From contig JAQVXE010000010.1 in assembly GCA_028709305.1 (NCBI GenBank), positions 1 to 39,619 of the forward strand: a stretch of DNA of 39,619 bases, given 5' to 3'. The notes below the pieces were generated by a model, which had not been told where the DNA came from, ran no database searches, and saw nothing but the letters and a program-made list of their open reading frames with translations. A program made the translations under genes and the position numbers. This DNA comes from Bacillota bacterium. GTDB lineage: Bacteria > Bacillota > DTU025. Positions 34,883-39,619 of this stretch are shown in pieces. The stretch's first letter is position 1; every line of letters starts with the position of its first letter.

Positions 34883-37800
34883 ATGGAGGCCTTCTGCTGT
34901 AGAAGGTGCAGGTCGGGTGGATGCCATGCCTTCCTGCTAGTGTTGTTTGCGGCTGCGGTGGCAGTCCTGATCTTGCTTGGGGCGCCCGCAGGGCACGTAT
35001 ACGCTGAGGAGAATCAGGAAGCTCGCCTTCAAATCGGGGGTGATGTTGAGTTCAAGCTCAGGTCAGCCTGGGGCGATTCTTCCGCCCTTCTTGGAACTGG
35101 CTATACCCCTGGCCGCTTTGAGTTGATGCAGCTCTTGTCACTGAGCGTGCGTGGTCAGGTAGCCCCCGGATTGACGATCTCCGCGAACCTTGATAATCGC
35201 AAAGATGGCAATCTCCAAGTGATGGAGCTGAAGCTTGATGGCGACCCTCTGAAGGGCCGTTTTGGGGGTCTTTCCTTCAGAAGTCAAAACCCCTATACTT
35301 CGTATTCTGCGCGTTTGCGCGGGCTTGAGCTCAGTGCGGAGTTTAGCAAGTTCGCGGTAGGAGCTACGTTCGGCCGCGTGCAGGGGATCGCTGCAAAGAA
35401 GACGTTCCAGGGCAATACAGCCCAGGAGACAATAGTATATGAGCCTCAGGCTCCTTACGGTCCGTCACCTTCAACATCTGGATTTTCAGCATCTCTGGAT
35501 GGAATGGAATACTATCTGCTGTCGGAGCCTTATGATCCAGATTTCATGGGGTGTTGGATACGGTATGACGATGAGGATGAATCCGAAGAAGGCAGAAGCC
35601 TGGAGGAGACCTTGAACCTATGGGATCTGGGTTACTTGTATCTTGAAGATCCAGAGGAGCGCGGGGGACTGTCGGCAGGGAGCAAAGTGCCGTTGACTGT
35701 CGGGCAGTTCGTGACGGTTTCTTCCTTTGAAGAGATGTTGGCTTTGCGGTCTGAGATTCGGGACATTCTGCGAGGCCAGATACAGTCTGCGATACGGTCC
35801 TACAACTCCGAGCACGGACTGACAGGCAGTGATCAGGAGAGATACCCGTTCGTCTACGGGAGCGAAACCGAGGCGGCTTTTCTCGACGACTTGCTTTCGC
35901 ATCACGCTCACATAGTTGCTGGCACGGAGGACGGAGTCGGCATCACAGTCCTGGATGCAAGGGCTGACTCTTACATGCGCACGCGCCTTTATGATCTGGG
36001 CCAGACTGATATTGTCCCTGGATCGGTTGTGGTGGAAGTTCGCAAGGCCGGCAAGTTCCTGCCGGTTGAAGCAGAATTGCCCCTCGTCTTTCAAGTGGCG
36101 TACAATATTGGTGTAGTAGAATTCGATTTTCCGCCAAGCTTCTTTGATGTCTATGATGCGGTGCGCGTCAAGTATCGCCATACAGTGGCCATGGGCATCT
36201 TCAACCTCGGTCTCTCCATTGCCCAGGGAAGTGAGAAGGTCTATCTCAACGATGTGCTGCTTCAGAGGAACACGGACTATACAATCGACTACGAGCTTGG
36301 CATGCTCACTATCCTGAGGATCCTCGGCCCCGATGATGTAGTAAAAGTGGAATACGAGTACTTCAGGGGCCCATTCGGCGCAATGGCTGACTACAAGTCA
36401 AACTTCTACGGCACCACATTCGGTTGGACTCCCTCTGAGAACCTCAACTTGAAGATGGATGTTGCTGTGTACGCAGATGACCCGAAATCGGCCGCGCTGC
36501 CGGAGGCGACACCGGCCATGCCCAATACTCATGCAATCATAGGACTGACCGGGCGATATGATAACAAGGGGCTGAACCTCTCTGCAGATCTAGGCTTCAG
36601 CCATGATCAGTTCCCGTTTGACGACAACCGCAAGGTGAATGCTGCCAACAGGATATCAGGAATCATCGGAGCCGTCGATGCAGAGATGAAATCATACGTC
36701 CTGATTGCCCATGGAGATGGAATCAGCGTTGGCGGAGAAGAGTTCCGCAACTACAGCATAGGCTCTGGGATCGCATCGCCAGCAGTCAAAGGCGTGGCCA
36801 CGTCAGAGGAGAATTGGTTCTTCGCTACGGATGGAGGACTTACTGTATTCGCAGCAACTCCCGGTCCGTCAGGGCAGAACCCCTTTGATTACGTAAGCAA
36901 CTGGCGGAGGATATACATGTCGGCCGGCTTGCCTAGCAACAACCTGACCTCTGTTGTGACCACCCCTTGGAGTGTTTGGGTTGGCACTGCTGACAAGGGT
37001 GTGGCTTCTGCGGATCTGATCGATCTAGAGACATGGACAGTGTACAGAGAGTCTGCTGTGTCAGGCCTGCCGTCTGACGCCATTTCCGCCATTGCCTATG
37101 ACTCAGTTGAGGACCTTGTCCTAATCGGCTCTGAAAAGGGCGTAGCTTGCTTTGGCGGCACCCATTTTGAGCATGAACTCGCCGGGGTAGAGGTGGGGGC
37201 GATTGCATCTGCAGCCAGCGCGGAAGCTGTAGACGGATTCCGCACGTTTGCAGCCGCCGAGGACGGAGTATATGCCAGGGATGATTCTGGCGAATGGAGA
37301 AAGATCCTCGAAGGTTCGCAAGTGAAGGATCCAGAAGCCCTCAGGGTCTGGAACAGGCTTCTATGGATAGGTTGCCCAGACGGCTTGTACGTCTATGACG
37401 GTGTAACGTGTGAAATGGTTGAAGCCACGAGAGGGTACTCCATTACTGCCGTGGGCACTGGCCCAGGGAGCAAATACGAGGGCGGTGAGGTTCTGTGGGC
37501 CGGAACCGCCGGAAGGCCGGCAGGATCCGGAAAGGAGAGCTACAGAATAGCCGTGTTCGAAGTGCTTACGCCGGAGGTAGTGGCTGAGCACGATGGCGAC
37601 ACGCTGGGTGTGGCAGGCCATGACCCGAGGCATTACATTGATATTGCTTCAGACGAGCACACTGCTACAGGCTATGCTGCTAGGGCAACGGCAAGATACA
37701 CGTTGGGATCAGGAAGCGTATACGGGAACTACGAGACTTTGGCACCGGGATTTACGAAGATAGGCCAGACATCGAGGCAGGCTGCGGACATTTGGCGCTT

Positions 37801-39109
37801 GGGCACGCAGTGGCCTATTGGTTCAAGGGTTAATGTGGTTGCCGAGCACTCACAGTCCCGGACCGAAGCGCATCCGGATAAGAACGATGGATCCCCTGGC
37901 AAGGAGGTCCTTGTCATATCAAACAGAGTCGGAGGAACCCTCGACATCGGTCCCAAAGTAGATATTTCATATACAGTATCGCAAGTAGATGATAATGAGG
38001 CCGAAGGGTACGAACGTGAGGAACGCACTTTATCTGTCACAGGGCGTCAGAGTTTCTTTGAAAACAAGCTTACACTGGGCGCCGGTTACGAGACTGTGCA
38101 AAGCGAGAATCTGATGAGGCCCAGCAGTTCGTATCTGCAAGTGAACTTGAGGGGGGACGCCACACTCAAGATAGATGCTCTTTCCGTGTCAGCCTTGTAT
38201 CGAAAGCCTCTGAAGACTGTGGCTCCTGGAGGATCAGATGAGCGAGTTACAGGACTCGAGGAGGTCAGCCTCAATGCTCAATGGGCGAAGCAGCTGGGGC
38301 CGATAGCTCTGAGAGCGTATTACAGGCAGACCATGCGTGACGATATTGCTACAGACCGAAGATTCGATGACAAGAGAGCTGAGATTCGGGCTACATTACC
38401 AGTACTGTCGTTTAAGGAGAATGCCTTAACTCCGAGTGCCGTTTTGAAGTGGGAGAATACTGTGCCCTTCTCGGGACAGGCAAGGCAGGGCATCACCGCG
38501 CAAGGGAGCATCTCAGGGAACTTGGGCGGTTTCCGGACCTCTTCTGGAGTGAACTTGAGGAGAACAGAGTATCCTGGCATGGAGAAGCTTACTCTTGATA
38601 CAGAGGTCTTCACCACACTTAGTTCAACGACACGTGGCAAGTTTGTGCCTCAATTCGATATTAGGTGGAAGAGATCCAGCTCAAAAAGGGCGGACTTGGG
38701 CGTTGCTGCAAGCGATTCTCTGACAGCGACAGCCCGCACCATATGGACTCCTGTTCAAGGCTTGAGCAATGTAGCATCAGTAGCATACTCACTCACATCG
38801 TCATCTGGCCCTATGGGCATGCAGAAGCATTCAGCCAGCATTCAGGATACAGTCGACTACAGGGCGAGCGAGAAGGTTACCATGACCGGAGAGGCGTCCA
38901 TCAGATCGACAGCCTCCGAGCTTCAGGCACTCGCTGGAGGGGATGGTGCGGACATCAGGGGAGCTCTCAAGAGCGGGCTTCGCTACAGGATCAGTGACAT
39001 GTGGTCGCTTGGGGCTTCGGTGGGCTATCATGTGCATAAGCTCCCGGCAAGTCAAGACGGATTCGCACACGGACTGACTTTGGAGGCAGGGCTGAGGGCT
39101 ACGTTCTAG
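34883..39109 (+). CDS. Very large outer-membrane protein with SprA-like motif and internal propeller-like region
   Basis: The 1408-residue protein has an N-terminal signal region (basic C-C-R-R-C-R-S, then F-L-L-V-L-F-A-A-A-V-A-V-L-I-L-L) and a beta-strand-rich part. Around 450-495 lies S-E-K-V-Y-L-N-D-V-L-L-Q-R-N-T-D-Y-T-I-D-Y followed by a G-M-L-T-I-L strand, a pattern I know from SprA/Sov-type T9SS translocons and related surface proteins. Residues about 630-890 contain repeats with W-F-F-A-T-D-G-G-L and W-V-G-T-A-D-K-G, like two-component-regulator propeller blades. The last 450 residues are amphipathic strands ending L-R-A-T-F. ATG 34883 lies 8 bases after GAGG; a GTG at 34856 is weaker. 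Its exact function is unknown. Confidence 0.7.
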   Translation: MEAFCCRRCRSGGCHAFLLVLFAAAVAVLILLGAPAGHVYAEENQEARLQIGGDVEFKLRSAWGDSSALLGTGYTPGRFELMQLLSLSVRGQVAPGLTISANLDNRKDGNLQVMELKLDGDPLKGRFGGLSFRSQNPYTSYSARLRGLELSAEFSKFAVGATFGRVQGIAAKKTFQGNTAQETIVYEPQAPYGPSPSTSGFSASLDGMEYYLLSEPYDPDFMGCWIRYDDEDESEEGRSLEETLNLWDLGYLYLEDPEERGGLSAGSKVPLTVGQFVTVSSFEEMLALRSEIRDILRGQIQSAIRSYNSEHGLTGSDQERYPFVYGSETEAAFLDDLLSHHAHIVAGTEDGVGITVLDARADSYMRTRLYDLGQTDIVPGSVVVEVRKAGKFLPVEAELPLVFQVAYNIGVVEFDFPPSFFDVYDAVRVKYRHTVAMGIFNLGLSIAQGSEKVYLNDVLLQRNTDYTIDYELGMLTILRILGPDDVVKVEYEYFRGPFGAMADYKSNFYGTTFGWTPSENLNLKMDVAVYADDPKSAALPEATPAMPNTHAIIGLTGRYDNKGLNLSADLGFSHDQFPFDDNRKVNAANRISGIIGAVDAEMKSYVLIAHGDGISVGGEEFRNYSIGSGIASPAVKGVATSEENWFFATDGGLTVFAATPGPSGQNPFDYVSNWRRIYMSAGLPSNNLTSVVTTPWSVWVGTADKGVASADLIDLETWTVYRESAVSGLPSDAISAIAYDSVEDLVLIGSEKGVACFGGTHFEHELAGVEVGAIASAASAEAVDGFRTFAAAEDGVYARDDSGEWRKILEGSQVKDPEALRVWNRLLWIGCPDGLYVYDGVTCEMVEATRGYSITAVGTGPGSKYEGGEVLWAGTAGRPAGSGKESYRIAVFEVLTPEVVAEHDGDTLGVAGHDPRHYIDIASDEHTATGYAARATARYTLGSGSVYGNYETLAPGFTKIGQTSRQAADIWRLGTQWPIGSRVNVVAEHSQSRTEAHPDKNDGSPGKEVLVISNRVGGTLDIGPKVDISYTVSQVDDNEAEGYEREERTLSVTGRQSFFENKLTLGAGYETVQSENLMRPSSSYLQVNLRGDATLKIDALSVSALYRKPLKTVAPGGSDERVTGLEEVSLNAQWAKQLGPIALRAYYRQTMRDDIATDRRFDDKRAEIRATLPVLSFKENALTPSAVLKWENTVPFSGQARQGITAQGSISGNLGGFRTSSGVNLRRTEYPGMEKLTLDTEVFTTLSSTTRGKFVPQFDIRWKRSSSKRADLGVAASDSLTATARTIWTPVQGLSNVASVAYSLTSSSGPMGMQKHSASIQDTVDYRASEKVTMTGEASIRSTASELQALAGGDGADIRGALKSGLRYRISDMWSLGASVGYHVHKLPASQDGFAHGLTLEAGLRATF

Positions 39110-39154
39110 ACAGCAGGGCTTGTGCGCTGTTTGGGCAATTCGGTTGTCGTGGCG

Positions 39155-39184
39155 TTGACTCTTTAAGGAAGCGCGTGATATAAT
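39155..39184 (+). promoter_or_regulatory. Promoter of the two tRNA-Arg genes
   Basis: TTGACT (39155-39160), 18-base spacer and perfect TATAAT (39179-39184). RNA would start near 39191, 37 bases before the first tRNA. Confidence 0.7.
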
Positions 39185-39227
39185 ACTTGAGCGACGCCGA
39201 TCTCGCTGGTTGGCAAGTCGATCGAGT

Positions 39228-39303
39228 GCGCCCGTAGCTCAGTGGATAGAGTGACGGACTACGAATCCGCAGGCCGCAGGTTCGAATCCTGCCGGGCGCG
39301 CCA
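39228..39303 (+). tRNA. tRNA-Arg (anticodon ACG)
   Basis: A 76-base cloverleaf with encoded CCA. Acceptor GCGCCCG/CGGGCGC, discriminator G, T arm GCAGG-TTCGAAT-CCTGC. The anticodon loop C-T-A-C-G-A-A gives ACG, whose A34 is normally edited to inosine to read CGU/CGC/CGA. The first anticodon-stem pair is an A-C mismatch. Confidence 0.94.
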
Positions 39304-39324
39304 TTTATCCGAATATGGTTGTGT

Positions 39325-39400
39325 GGCCCTGTAGCTCAGGGGATAGAGCAGTGGTTTCCTAAACCATTGGCCGCAGGTTCGATTCCTGCCAGGGCCGCCA
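39325..39400 (+). tRNA. tRNA-Arg (anticodon CCT)
   Basis: A 76-base cloverleaf with encoded CCA. Acceptor GGCCCTG/CAGGGCC, discriminator G, T arm GCAGG-TTCGATT-CCTGC. Anticodon stem GTGGT/ACCAT with loop T-T-C-C-T-A-A gives CCT, reading AGG. It is 21 bases behind tRNA-Arg(ACG) and shares its promoter. Confidence 0.95.
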
Positions 39401-39413
39401 TTTGTCCGTTAGT

Positions 39414-39439
39414 GCGGTGGGAAATTTTCCACCGCCTTT
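39414..39439 (+). terminator. Intrinsic terminator after the tRNA-Arg pair
   Basis: GCGGTGG (39414-39420) and CCACCGC (39429-39435) form a 7-bp stem that can extend through GAAA/TTTT, followed by CTTTTCTG. Confidence 0.8.
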
Positions 39440-39619
39440 TCTGTGTTCACATGGCACTCAGTGTTCTCATCATGCCAATCCTTGAGAGCCATGGCTGTGT
39501 GGAAGGGGCAACAGCGGAAAGCGAGCTCATGGAAGCCCAGTGGAACAATTGTCCTCTATGACCCGTCGATGATATCGAAGAGCCTCTCTGCCTTGAATCA
39601 GCAGAGGTGACAGTATTCA
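39440..39619. other. Right-edge stretch without a recognisable gene
   Basis: No convincing coding frame or RNA is visible on either strand in these last 180 bases. The plus-strand open frame that runs through it overlaps tRNA-Arg(CCT) and lacks a ribosome site. Confidence 0.4.

Noticed and set aside
29877-39109. Calling the block a complete type IX secretion system
   Set aside because: No motor, ring or sortase gene is present in the window, and PorV-like and FlgD-like families also occur without T9SS. Only the hypothesis is reported.
39319-39561. Plus-strand frame of 80 codons at the right edge
   Set aside because: It runs through tRNA-Arg(CCT) and its terminator.

Overview
The window looks like a chromosomal segment of a diderm (outer-membrane-bearing) member of the Bacillota, perhaps a Limnochordia-like or Moorella-related lineage. 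Bacillota traits are a serine T-box leader in front of serS, a LysM-GH18 protein of the spore-germination type, an ECF-type S component, and plain TTGACA/TATAAT promoters with strong GGAGG ribosome sites. Diderm traits are a LolA-like carrier, an RND permease, and several secreted proteins predicted to be outer-membrane beta-barrels ending in phenylalanine. Four-subunit 2-oxoacid:ferredoxin oxidoreductase and a small ferredoxin point to anaerobic metabolism. The lineage is an inference; no rRNA is present. No insertion sequence, phage gene or CRISPR array was seen.

Layout. Positions 1-3758 are on the minus strand: the start of a GNAT acetyltransferase, an SDH/ClpP-fold membrane serine protease, a LysM-GH18 protein, an ECF S component and a ZIP metal transporter. 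From 3888 the plus strand carries coaX-hflX-dusB, then an HTH protein with a partner often labelled quinate 5-dehydrogenase, then greA-lysS-nagB behind a consensus promoter and a structured leader, then tRNA-Ala(CGC). Next come a 55-residue ferredoxin with a TTG start, pdxS, glyA, the porCDAB operon and the T-box-controlled serS. A minus-strand HD-GYP gene (19744-20778) converges on serS, followed by tRNA-Ser(TGA), tRNA-Ser(GCT) and a TtcA-like protein.

The right half (22087-39109) is devoted mostly to the cell envelope. A perfect-hexamer promoter precedes a LolA-like protein, an RND permease and a putative barrel, with overlapping or close spacing and no adaptor gene. A MATE exporter and a small membrane protein follow. 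The last block holds a 1311-residue secreted subtilase with a FlgD-like/T9SS-like C-terminal tail, a PorV/UPF0164-like barrel 16 bases downstream, and a 1408-residue outer-membrane protein with a SprA-like motif and an internal beta-propeller-like region. I read this block as the best candidate for an undescribed system: a reduced type-IX-like cargo-and-porin set in a diderm Bacillota. The core motor and sortase genes are not in the window, so this remains a hypothesis. Two tRNA-Arg genes (ACG, CCT) close the window.

Many starts are GTG or TTG and were chosen by ribosome-binding site, so several genes here are shorter than the longest open frame.
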